Origin: Paragonimus skrjabini miyazakii
Lineage: Eukaryota; Platyhelminthes; Trematoda; Plagiorchiida; Troglotrematidae
DNA length: 64,000 nt
NCBI GenBank assembly: GCA_014338405.1
Contig: JTDE01003353.1
Span: 14,105-78,104, forward strand
Direction: 5' to 3'
How positions within the stretch are numbered: position 1 is the first letter of the stretch; the number at the start of each line of letters is the position of its first letter. Position numbers and translations under genes: made by a program. This document shows, one piece after another, positions 24,301 through 32,476 of the stretch. The notes beneath the pieces were generated by a model. That model searched no databases. It was given only the letters and a program-made list of their open reading frames with translations, and was not told the origin of the DNA.

Positions 24301-24321
24301 TCACACACTGGTTCGGCTGAC
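12244..24321 (+). CDS. RFX5/RFX7-type winged-helix transcription factor (10 exons, 5' end missing)
   Basis: Ten exons join with matching phases into about 939 codons. The first two encode the second half of the RFX DNA-binding domain (TADFGKVMKRAFPNVKPRRL, then QRGQSR and YCYGGMRKK). The YCYxG(L/M)RKK ending is the hallmark that separates RFX5/RFX7 from RFX1-4/6. The helical block after it (DVAHILLEYAQQVF, FHSLFHLAQHLV) matches the RFX5/7 region that follows the domain. There is no RFX1-type dimerisation domain. The rest is long, Ser/Pro/Gln-rich and probably disordered, as in RFX7. RFX proteins bind X-box DNA in the nucleus. The N-terminal half of the domain and the start codon lie upstream and were not found. 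The introns carry several hammerhead SINE copies. The subfamily call is firm, but orthology to one vertebrate gene is inferred. Confidence 0.85.
13450..13949 (+). CDS. RFX-like gene exon: end of DNA-binding domain and helical block
   Basis: The acceptor is TTATTCTCAG/A and the donor AAAG/GTCAGT. It opens with YCYGGMRKKTEVQPPFLPDL, completing the DNA-binding domain. After a Ser-rich linker (TTSPASSSGASAENGPQRRR) it encodes a predicted helical segment at about 13727-13880 (VSDVAHILLEYAQQVFGVQF, then HSLFHLAQHLVTNRYV) that corresponds to the conserved region behind the RFX5/7 domain. It exits in phase 1. Confidence 0.9.
14533..14625 (+). CDS. RFX-like gene exon (93 bp)
   Basis: The acceptor is GTTAAAAACAG and the donor GAAG/GTATGT. 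It continues in frame from the previous exon and reads GISKSAFDRVGNGRVKSVPT, then ERSTFVKCEAE. Phase 1 on both sides fits its neighbours exactly. The acceptor is poor in pyrimidines, so confidence rests mainly on phase and open frame. Confidence 0.7.
15634..16007 (+). CDS. RFX-like gene exon, Pro/Ser/His-rich
   Basis: The acceptor is TTTTTACCCTTCAG and the donor GGCCGA/GTAAGT. It enters in phase 1 and leaves in phase 0. The product is low complexity (APAANDAARTPNRCLAAGIL at the start; TNMYAAAAAFASQASTHATS near the end) without a known domain, like the disordered central part of RFX7-type proteins. Confidence 0.85.
16669..16907 (+). CDS. RFX-like gene exon with polyalanine tract
   Basis: The acceptor is TGCATTAG and the donor CAAG/GTTAGT. 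It continues in phase 0. An unbroken run of about eleven alanines is encoded by mixed GCN codons at about 16712-16746. Mixed codons argue for a selected alanine run rather than a pure triplet-repeat expansion. Ser/Thr/Pro-rich sequence follows. It exits in phase 2. Confidence 0.85.
17156..17447 (+). CDS. RFX-like gene exon, Pro/Tyr-rich
   Basis: The acceptor is TATTTCCTTTAG and the donor CTTCG/GTAATT. It enters in phase 2, completing a Ser codon, and exits in phase 0. It reads SFPTPSTPVSNTSESIYPHV and later GLQQPPAPLPPGIGARSPYT. No known domain is visible. The donor is weaker than average, and the frame stays open for about 100 bases beyond it, so the 3' border is less certain than the 5' border. 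Confidence 0.8.
17684..17965 (-). mobile_element. Hammerhead SINE copy 1 (intronic, antisense to the gene)
   Basis: Reading the minus strand, a tRNA-like head has an A-box-like TACCGTAGTGG and a B-box GGAGTTCTAATCCC. The 45-nt hammerhead block (17840-17796) follows, then the family tail with its TTTCGAAAG palindrome and a divergent end. Upstream of the A box, sequence shared with copy 2 (CGAGTTATCGCATATGAACG on the plus strand) shows that the 5' part is also family sequence. Divergence is moderate. It lies in the intron between 17447 and 19598. Confidence 0.75.
17796..17840 (-). ncRNA. Hammerhead ribozyme relic, SINE copy 1
   Basis: The 45 nt on the minus strand begin GCAGTA and end TAGTGC, which can pair as a 6-bp stem I with one G-U wobble. 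The core CTGACGA is intact. Stem II has decayed (CCTCT...AAGCC), and the GAAA box reads CAGA. The ACTCGAGT stem III and the GTC cleavage triplet are intact. The changed box and broken stem II predict loss of self-cleavage. Confidence 0.65.
18065..18190 (+). mobile_element. Hammerhead SINE copy 5 (partial, ribozyme plus tail)
   Basis: The plus strand carries the ribozyme block (18079-18123), the CTTTTCGAAA palindrome and the tail (AAAGTCTATTGGAATTCG, then GCTGCGATCAAATG). The tRNA-like head is not recognisable upstream. It lies about 100 bp from copy 1 in the opposite orientation, in the same intron. Confidence 0.6.
18079..18123 (+). ncRNA. Hammerhead ribozyme relic, SINE copy 5
   Basis: The layout is the same 45 nt as in the other copies: GCACTA, core changed to CCAACGA, stem II GCTTT/AGAGC weakened, box AAAA, then stem III ACTCGAGT and GTC, and a 3' arm changed to TTACGC. 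Several core positions are altered, so it should be inactive. It is useful mainly as a family member. Confidence 0.55.
19598..20047 (+). CDS. RFX-like gene exon, Ser/Gly/His-rich
   Basis: The acceptor is TTCTTGTTTAAG/CCC and the donor TGGGGA/GTAAGT. It is phase 0 on both sides (150 codons). It reads PRFHLGGQSPNKRARYLSTA at the start. The short basic patch PNKRAR could be part of a nuclear-localisation signal (inference). Long Ser/Ala and His/Gly-rich stretches follow. A good frame and strong donor support it. Confidence 0.85.
20350..20992 (+). CDS. RFX-like gene exon, acidic/Ser-rich (643 bp)
   Basis: The acceptor is CCAAATTACAG and the donor ACAGA/GTAAGT. It enters in phase 0 and leaves in phase 1. 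The product starts TACISLDGSTMSVGQNSQSN and contains an acidic patch (FVLELDEEDDMANLP) that could act as an activation segment. Many SP/TP and Ser-rich motifs follow (GLVSPDSGSECSHDRT, NTPPMPGG). No folded domain is apparent. Confidence 0.9.
21700..21950 (+). mobile_element. Hammerhead SINE copy 4 (intronic, sense)
   Basis: The plus strand shows family 5' sequence (GCCTAATGTAAGG), A-box TAGCGCAGTCATG, B-box AAGTTCTAGTCCCGG about 35 bp later, and the ribozyme block (21836-21880). The CTTTTCGAAAGGGG palindrome and a tail ending TGATGTTCAAT follow. It sits in the intron between 20992 and 22382. It is the only copy here that keeps the canonical GAAA box of the ribozyme. Confidence 0.75.
21836..21880 (+). 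ncRNA. Hammerhead ribozyme relic with intact GAAA box, SINE copy 4
   Basis: Stem I arms ACATTA and TGGTGG still form five of six pairs, counting G-U. The core reads GTGATGA, so the first C of CTGATGA is changed to G. Stem II can form GCTCT with AGACC only partly. GAAA is intact. Stem III has changed to ACCGGACT, and the cleavage triplet to CTT. The core mutation predicts poor or no cleavage. Confidence 0.6.
22382..22458 (+). CDS. RFX-like gene exon (77 bp)
   Basis: The acceptor is TTTTTTTATTTTAAAG and the donor TTCG/GTGAGT. Its first two bases complete the Arg codon left open by the 643-bp exon. It reads EQMQNELSTPGPTEAAPSPT, then RKPDS. The phase match on both sides and a canonical donor make it credible despite its length. 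Confidence 0.8.
24289..24321 (+). CDS. RFX-like gene micro-exon (33 bp)
   Basis: The acceptor is CACTTTGTCTCACAG and the donor CTGAC/GTAAGC. Exactly eleven codons in phase 0 read ASPPSHTGSAD. The composition fits the preceding exons, and including or skipping it would keep the frame, so it could be alternatively spliced (inference). Confidence 0.65.
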
Positions 24322-24961
24322 GTAAGCATCACCGCGTTCTAGTTAAGATCTGGGCCATCCGCTATGCAAGGAGCGAATCAGCCTATGTTTCTTTATACTA
24401 TTTTTTACACGATTTTTGATACCCTTTTCTATTTTTTCTGTGTCAGAGTTGTTCGTTTTATTTTCGTATCAGACGCATTGCTCGATTCTTCGGTGAGAAA
24501 ATCACTTCGATCTAGCCTTTTTGTTCTACTGTTTTGTGCTCATTTTGTGATATCCCAAAGCTTCCACCAGTGCGTTTTCCATCCTCATTCGAGGGTTTAC
24601 ACTTGCGTTTCCCTTGTCAACGCTTTTGCGGACATTTCGTTTGTTTAGGTGAGTGCTCTTGAAGTCGCATTTATTTTCGCGTGCCAAGAGAAATGTGTTA
24701 GCTTCAACTACCGTTATTTTTTTATCGCATTTTCGCACATCATTGCGACCGCCTGTTTGGCTCAGCTGCCTGATTTTCCATACATTTGCCCCTGTAAATT
24801 CCAACAAACCTCATATTTGATTACAGCCGGAATATTCGACAAATATGTACACACACGGACGCTAATACAAAACTCCCTCGTGTGAAGACTGTTCTGCCGC
24901 ATACCAAAGCATTGTATTTTCTCATCCAATAAACTTTTGTGTGTAATACACATGCCTATAC

Positions 24962-24977
24962 ATATATATATATATAT
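24962..24977. repeat. AT dinucleotide microsatellite
   Basis: A run of eight AT units lies inside a wider AT-rich segment. It is short and has no visible functional link. Confidence 0.8.
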
Positions 24978-26490
24978 GAACGCATTCATCTCGTTTCTAT
25001 CCCCTCTTGTTTTTGCCATTTCTTTTTCAGGTCTTCTTGGTTAGTGCTTGTCTGTGGTGTTGTAATCATGTGCTGTGACATCAGTTGTCACATACATCTC
25101 GTAACATAGTGCTCTTCCATTGGATAGGCTCACCAGTGATGGCGTGTGATTTCTATCCGCATCGCGAGACTACGTTGACGGTATCTACTTTTCTAATGTC
25201 AATGCCCAGGCCGTCCAAAAAGTGCTGAACTGTTTGGCCATCGAAGGCTCCCGATGTAATATGTACTTCAAGCCGTCCAGCTCCGGTAGGAGCCTGTGCT
25301 TACGTTTGTCCCGGTTGTTGCCAGTTTGTATTTAGCCGAAACGTTCGTTTACTTTGTGTGCTGTCTCACTGCCTACGGGAGTGTGGTGGAAGAGGTCTCT
25401 CCAACACCCGGTTGACTTTTGCGCGTGTTGTAAACGCCAAAAACGGTCATTGTATTAACCGCGGGATGAGAAAGCGTTCAACAGGACCCGAATTTCCCAT
25501 CCAAAACGGTAAGCCCTGATCCCGAAAAATAACTCTCCTGAGCTCGCTGGTTGCTCTCCAGTCCATTCAAAAGGAAGGTGCCAAAAGTAACTTTTTCTGA
25601 CCAAAAACGTGTATAACAGGACCAAGAATACATGATTTACACAATCTCGAATCAGAAAGTAGGGGGACAGTTTCCAAAAATACTAGTGAATGCCACCAAG
25701 TAGCCAATGCATGTGGCGGATTGAAGGTCGAGTGGGTAATAAAATATTGATAGTCACCTCCGATTTTTGCATGAAGGATGGAACCATCTAACTACTTGAG
25801 TTCTGCCGCTCTTTAATGTGCAAGGTGCGCAATGCGAATGTGCGCGTAATGCTATTTCACCATTGTGAAACATGGCCGTGTCGCGTCGATGACTTTCACC
25901 AGCTGTTTTTAACAATATCATGTTGCGTTTGTGTGGTGGTGGTGACGTACGGCGACGTGTTGACAAGTTTTCGTTTACATGGCTAACTATAATTCCATCG
26001 GTCAGGGTGGCTCCGGCTCGTCCTATGCGTGCTCTTTCAGCGCCTACCATGACGCACCTTGTGTGTACCCCCATACACGGCCAGGAAATACAGTAGGCGG
26101 CCCATCATTTATCGTAATGGTACCGAAAACTGACCGAGTTTGATCTCAGTTCACAAATTGCTGAGTCAAAGACGGGAGCGCTGCGTTTATCGTAGTGGCC
26201 GTCTTCAGTTACTCAACTTTTCCAAGAAAATCCGTCAAAACCGCATGCAATGTAACATTGTTACAATGGTCCTTTGTTATCTCCGTGCTCCTGATTCGGC
26301 TTTCACCTTTCTTATATATTCGTCCTTACTATGTTTTGTTTCCGTGATCTTCAATTAACATTAGATTAGACCAATGAGTTCAGATGCAGCACAGATTGAC
26401 CTAATCACGGCAAATCCCACGTGACCTCTGTTCCCTTATTAATGTGGTTCCGAGGTGGTTGAAACGTAGAGTATTACAATTTTCATATGG

Positions 26491-26775
26491 ATTGAACATC
26501 ATCCATAATTGATCGCAGTTGTCGCATTCCCATAGACTTTCCAGTCGACCCCTTTCGAAAAGAGGCACTAGACTCGAGTTTTGCTCTCATTAGAGCTCGT
26601 CAGTAGTGCATATCATCGCCACTGCCGGGACTTGAACCACGGACACGTTGTTCATGAGGCAACCGTGTTTACCACTGTGCCATTTATCTCATTAGGCACG
26701 ATCGAATTATCGTATGTGAACGCTCAACCACTATGGGAATGCGACAGCTGCGATCAATTATGGGTGATGTTCAAT
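26491..26775 (-). mobile_element. Hammerhead SINE copy 2, complete, with 45-bp terminal inverted repeats
   Basis: The two ends, 26491-26535 and 26731-26775, are inverted copies of each other with 2 mismatches in 45 (both read ATTGAACATCAYCCATAATT inward). Between them, on the minus strand, lie an A-box TGGCACAGTGG and a B-box GTGGTTCAAGTCCC at normal tRNA spacing, the 45-nt hammerhead block, and the CTTTTCGAAAGGGG palindrome leading into the tail. A tRNA-derived pol III promoter upstream of a hammerhead is the arrangement of the Schistosoma Sm-alpha repeats. The inverted ends are an extra feature. At 285 bp, it is the most complete copy in the window. Confidence 0.85.
26565..26609 (-). ncRNA. 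Type I hammerhead ribozyme motif, near consensus (SINE copy 2)
   Basis: The minus strand reads GCACTA, core CTGACGA, stem II GCTCT-AATG-AGAGC (five perfect pairs), AAAA, ACTCGAGT/C, then TAGTGC. GCACTA and TAGTGC form a perfect 6-bp stem I. The only core defect is GAAA changed to AAAA. Stem III is the self-complementary ACTCGAGT with no loop, followed by the GTC cleavage triplet. Hammerheads with such minimal stem III are known to cleave as dimers or in tandem transcripts. Fold by inspection; activity not tested. Confidence 0.8.
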
Positions 26776-29555
26776 CTACATGAAAATCAAAATCCTTTAC
26801 TACTCATCACTATTACAATTTTGTCGTAACGTTATTCTCAATCCATTTATCAATGGTCTACAGCCAGTTCACATTCTCGTGCACTGTTGTATGAATACTT
26901 TTGTTGGATCACAGCATCGTTGCTAGCTGTGACCTTGGTTGTTCAGTCTTTTTTCATTAAAAGCAACGATCTCATTAGTGTTTTATCTGCAGTAGTGTGA
27001 TTTAGGTCTTCAGCCGTTCAATGTTTGGCTAACTCATTGTTGTCGTGATTGCACGTAGGTTACTCTATCAAGGGTGTCTCGATTGACAGCTTATCGTTCA
27101 GCTCCGCGCAGAACCGTCACACTTAGATTGAATAGACATTATGCACCTTTGTGCGTAAAATAGTGTGCTTGGGATGGCTGCTTGCAGTGTGTTTTTAAGT
27201 ATTCTTTTTCAAATCCGCTTTCGATCGAGGATTTTATCTTCGATTGTGTTATGACTTGGTCAAGTTTTTGTTGTAAACCCTTCTAAACGGTACGCTGGTT
27301 CGATCTCGGTATAGTGGTGCGCTCGATAAAATCGGGTCCTCGTCCCGGTAATAATTCACACGGAAATCTCGGTCCCGTATGGTACCGCGACTGTCCCGTA
27401 TTTGTTCCCAAGGCAAGCCAAAAGACGCATTCAAAATAAGAAGCTTTGTTCCGCTACAAAACGGGGTGCCTCTAGGGCGACAAGTACAAGGTATTTATAG
27501 GGCACGTCATGACCACACATTCCCACCACATCATGAGAAAGAGTTAGGATCGCACGTGTGCAAAGCGGTATAAAAAGTCTCAACCGATTTGAACAGTTCC
27601 GCTAGTTAAGACTGAGTCAAGTGGTTTTGCTTCATTCTCACGACGGAGGCGCCCTGGGACAGTCAGGGTGGGAGCCGTAACAGTTTTAAACCGGCGACCA
27701 CGGGGTTTGGGTACCGAGATTCTTTTGTCGACTCTTCCCGTGGGCATCGTTCATGGAGTATTGTTCCTTACACATCTAATCTCTATAGATGTATCCATCG
27801 AACTTCACATCTTTCAGAATATTTTCTCATTTTGCTTGCGCCGACCCTATTGTACGGATCTATCTGCACTCCATGCATGTGGTATGTAGTGGCTTAAAAA
27901 GTGACACATTGTATCGCGTTCTAGTTTCTCCTCTTAGCAGTTGCGCGTGTTCAGTGTGCAGTAGGCGTTGTGATAAGTGGTAGCTGCCCTGTGGTCATCG
28001 GGCCTGCATGAGTTATTCTCGTCCAGTCTAGTAGTTTGTCTTTGGTGTTGCCGCCTTCCACGAGCACGGTCGTGTGATGCTTCTTTGGCATACTTTATGA
28101 CACGTGGTTCACCATGGATTCAACAAGTGAACCATAGGTCCAGGCTATTTGGTACGACTGTACGCTTCTGGTCGTGAGAATGCGTTTATCAATTAGTGAC
28201 ATGGTTAACGTTTTTGAAAAACCTCCTCAATCACACAGTGCTCCGTGATCAAATTGCCTAGTGCGTACCGCGAGTCTGTTCAGAACGTAACTACGACTAA
28301 AAAATTGCGTAAGAAATAAATTATCAACGGAACATCTAAAAAGATACCATCTTAAAATAGGTTGTAGGTTTGATGTCAACAACATTTCGTTGTTTCACCT
28401 TTGTGCGCGATGCATTTTGCCAGCCTGCTGCAAATAGAATATTCAAACTTCCAGTTTTTGCTTCGGATCACGGTAGGACAGATATAGGTTTTTCTTTGTT
28501 CTATATATGTTTCTGTAGGTTTGGTAAAAACAAGTACGTTTTCCGTCGTTCCCTGTTGAGTTTTTTAAAGAGGTACGGAGCAGAATGGCGTGTTCCGACT
28601 TGGGTGAGAGTAGCTGACCAGTCCCAGCGTTATGCTTGTAATGGTTTACTCTGGCCGGTTTTCTGTGGGCTTAGGCCGTTTTCTGGCGCGAATGTTGCAG
28701 ACCGAAACTGTTGATCGTCAGAAGCTGCCTGTTTATTGTACTACATTCTTTGAGATAGCTTGGAGAGTACGTTGTTTACCGTCCGGTTAGGTGCGCTTCA
28801 CCCTATTCGCCGTCGGGTTTACTAAATTTGTTGACAGGCAAATGGGGGGACTCGTCTTGTGTTAATTTGTCCTGTTTGTTGGTTACCAATTTTTATCGAA
28901 TTATTTATGGGGATGTAATATTCTTGAGCAAGTGATGGCTGTTGACAAGCACATTTGGTGTAGACTGTCATGGTGTTACTGATCGTTGATTTCATCTCGA
29001 TGCTTGCTGGGGCGTTAGGGGCACAGGGGTGCCTAAGTCTACATTCGATGCCGGAGGCGTCCTTCTGGGCTGCTAGCCGATCCACTGCGCAAAACCGCTA
29101 ACCAGGTTGACATAAGATTGTGAGATTCAACTGACCGACGTGATTATGATAAACTCACGTTGATCCAGTGTCGTTTTCAATTTAGCAATGTTTTAGTTTA
29201 AGTATGAAATGCGGTGGGTCGCAGTTCTCTTTAGATTTCACTCGTCCTATTGGGTAAATTCAGTGGTGAGGCAGGCATATGCTGGTAGCTGACGACGGTT
29301 AGTGGCTCGAACAGACAAAACCTCAGACCAAAAATGCCTGCCAGTAATCGTGTGCTATGGCGTGCATAGTTTGGCGCTATCAAACACGGCGACCAACAGA
29401 GCACAGCCACGCAGCGTCATTTGGTCAAAAGTCAACATTACGAACGCGACAAATTTCATGTCATCCAATGAGATCAAACAAGTCATCGATGGTCGAACGA
29501 GTTAGCCGATAAGTGTCCATTGTAACCGCGGTTCTGTTCTGATCGGCAATAGATC

Positions 29556-29790
29556 ATGGTTGGAGTCCATCCTTGGTTTTTGATTCCGCAGAGGACCACC
29601 CGACAAGGGTCCACCTGGTTGCAATACACGCAATCTGTGCGTGGATGGACCAAACACAAACATTGGACCTGGTCATCGCAAACAGTCCCAGTGGGCAGCA
29701 AGGGCTGCCATCAAGCTTATCTGAATTCGGTATCGTGTCGTACAGTTTTCTTTGAAACAAAACAGCACGTCTCGATAGCAAGGGTACCAA
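29556..29790 (+). mobile_element. Possible LINE endonuclease remnant
   Basis: One plus frame reads AICAWMDQTQTLDLVIANSP, resembling the QPTRxxxTLDLVxTN segment of apurinic-type endonucleases in CR1/jockey LINEs. No other motif of the domain is readable nearby, so this may be chance similarity. Confidence 0.2.
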
Positions 29791-31927
29791 GGAACACCCT
29801 ACGCGACTTAGAATCTCCGATAGATGTGTAGCCTCGCGATAACTCGCTAACATTGTCGCAGAAATTGATATACAAACCCCGTACACTAACTACAGTCACT
29901 TAGGACAAGCACTGTCGCTAGTTGATAGAGCACTTGTCTTGTTTGGGCATGCTGCTTCTGTCGCTGAGTCCGGCCGAGGCCAGGCATTATTCAGTGGCTT
30001 CTTTTCCAAGTGATTTATATCGTAACCGGAGGGATTGGTAAGTCACCCTGGACATGAAATGTGCCCTACGTATTCCATTGAGCCAGGAAAGGCTGAAGTA
30101 TCTAAGTTATCTGGTAAATGACCACAAACGCAAGTTAGTGCTGTGGGTGTTCTATGCTTACGGACAACGACTATCGGCAGAAGCATAAGCTGAAAATTAC
30201 CATGGCTTGTGCAGCGTCAATCTGGTAACAGGCAACTTTGATAGGATTAAACCTACTTTTTTGACGTCCGTAAACTTCACCATTCGTCCGGACGACTCAG
30301 GATCATGTTAGCCACTCAACACTTCCGTTAATGTCATGCTGTTTAACTATGGTAAATATGGGTCACTCCTTGTCCTAGCAGTTTTCATAGGTTAAGCTTT
30401 CTTTGGAATGTCTCTCATTGTTCATCACGCTGATTAGTGAAAATGGTTGGAAGATAGGCAATGTTGTCAACGTGGATTTGCACTGTACTGGCGCCAGTAA
30501 AGAGTTGTTGAAAAACGGTGGTAGGTCACTTCCAAGGATTCTATACAACTCGCAGACGAGATCTGTAGGCAGCTTACGTATGAAAAACATAATGTCCCTC
30601 AGACCGTTTTTCGGAAATGTATTTCAAAAATATGCCACTTATCACTGCTTTTCTAGGGCCTGTGCCATCTGCTACAAGTAAACAAACAGGTTGTGTGATC
30701 CGGATTCGGCTACATAGCTACTTTTCTGCATGCCAAGCATATTAACTTACTTGAACTCCAACCGAACATGCTTGTGGTTTTATTCTAATATTCTCATCGG
30801 TTATCTACGATTTTAGCCACTACTTTGTGTATATTTGCTTAACGCTAGCTTGGTTCTCCGCGATCTCGTGGTTGACGAGTTAAAAAATAATGGGCAATTC
30901 CACTTTGGACAGAGGCTGTGCTCTAGCATATGGTTAATAGCCGATTTTTGGAGTACGAGCACAAACAAGGCCAGCGAAAAGATACGTGAACGAGATGTCG
31001 GACAGTTTCATGAGTGTACATTTCTCAGTTCCCTTAATGTTCCAAAATCAAGTCCCACTGATGAGGTGAGGATTTACCGAACATCTATTTGTTTCGGAAA
31101 GTGTTCACTAATACACATTGCCTATGAACGGTCCCGACAATGTTAACCATCAAGATTTGCTCATTCTCAAATGTATCACTATTTCGATTGTCCCATTGGT
31201 ACTACGTTTTGGATAGTTGTGTTATTAGTGTCGGTAAGACTAAACGTGTTGTTGCCAATCTGGAAGATTAACGATCCGCTGCTCTGGTCGCTGGAACTCG
31301 AGTGACTCCGGTTGTGCCACAAAACGTGTCGATTCACTCGTTCGAACATGGCCTCGGGGCGGGAAACTCATCCTTACAGATGTCTGTCTCGCGATTTGAA
31401 AGGAGATGCAGTGCAGTACATAGTTGGAACATCCTCCTTATCGTTGCAACTTACTCATGTCTCCCCACGTCTCAGATACTCCGTAATTTCCACGTTCCAG
31501 GCACCTAATCAGACTTGAAACCCAAGTCGAATACAACCACGATTGTCATGCGGAATTACCCCCAGTTTACGCTCCTTATCTTAATCCTAACACCTATCAA
31601 AATCATCCCACCAACTTTCAATCAACTAACTAACGAAGGGACTGACTGTTTTATCCTGTCCCTGCTGGGACGATTTTTTGCTCGCTAAATTAAATTATAA
31701 TCCGAGTTGTCTGTTGCTTCATCGTAAACCGTTCCACATTTTCACAACGGTGTTCAGCTTTAATAAACGTGCCAACCCCGAAAGAATTTCCGTTTCCACG
31801 TGTCTTACGGTATCGATTTTGTTCACCCATCCCGAACATTCACGAATGAAGTTCACGGCAGAACTCTCCGTTTGTTTGACAAACTGGGTTTTTATGCCTT
31901 TGGTTAAACTATTGTTCGTCCATCCAG

Positions 31928-32094
31928 GTTACTCAGTTTCTTTGCTCACCGCGCCGTAAGCAACGTCCTTCTGTTGGTTCATTTGCATTGGCAACATGGA
32001 TGTATGCCAAGTGCATCTGTATCTCAGACGTCTTGTGTGCAACCGCCGTTGCAGTGTGCGTACGGCAACCGTTAACTGGCACCACCTACATAAC
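31928..32094 (+). pseudogene. Exon-like block, possible 3' exon of the RFX-like gene with frame breaks
   Basis: The acceptor GTCCATCCAG and donor ATAAC/GTAAGT look real, and phase 0 fits the 24321 exon. The block opens VTQFLCSPRRKQRPSVGSFA, then seems to switch frame (PSASVSQTSCVQPPLQCAYG) and switch again before the donor. Two small indels are needed for one open product. They may be assembly errors, or the segment may be a decaying copy. The link to the RFX gene is inferred from strand, phase and composition only. Confidence 0.35.
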
Positions 32095-32168
32095 GTAAGT
32101 TCATATCCAAAGAGACAAATTTTGGCCATTTCCAATACTGCTGTCTCGTCGCTGCTGCACGACCACAG

Positions 32169-32476
32169 GTTCCAAATTTCAAGGGACATTTTGAAAACCT
32201 CGGATTATGCGATCCGATTCCTCAGAGTTATTCTGTTTACAATGCTCCACCTCTTAACGAAGCAGCCAGGATGCATCACGTCATATTGGTCGACTGGCCC
32301 GGTTCGGATGGTATAGTCGTAACTATTGGTATGGTTCCACTGGACCAGTCGGATTGCAGCTGTACGATCGAATGCCCGTGAGCTATTTGGACTGTTTTCT
32401 CGCGTTGCTTTCTGATGCTCCCTGTAACGTGATTTGTTCTGACGCCTTGACTGCCATATATGACCGTCTCATTTGA
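32169..32476 (+). pseudogene. Exon-like block with a frame break, possible terminal exon
   Basis: After the acceptor GCACGACCACAG the frame reads VPNFKGHFENLGLCDPIPQS, then YSVYNAPPLNEAARMHH. From about 32275 a different frame continues with protein-like sequence (RLARFGWYSRNYWYGSTGPV, then LQLYDRMPVSYLDCFLALLS) to a TGA at 32474-32476. A single indel near 32270-32280 would join them. It fits phase 0 from the 32094 donor. No domain is recognised, and it could belong to another gene. Confidence 0.35.

Larger units (their letters stand above)
24322..31927. other. Long intron or intergenic stretch
   Basis: Apart from the SINE copy at 26.5 kb, an AT microsatellite and a weak LINE-like patch at 29.6 kb, I see no supported feature. 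A phase-0 open block at 27059-27168, after a weak AG, ends at a poor donor and was not accepted as an exon. The tRNA-like string at about 29905-29985 is too degenerate to call. Confidence 0.4.

Noticed and set aside
25029..25077. Exon-like start after TTTTTCAG
   Set aside because: The frame closes after 15 codons without similarity to the gene. It could only be an alternative end and has no support.
27059..27168. Phase-0 open block as another RFX-like exon
   Set aside because: The acceptor lacks a pyrimidine tract, the donor is poor (GTAAAA), and the composition does not match the gene.
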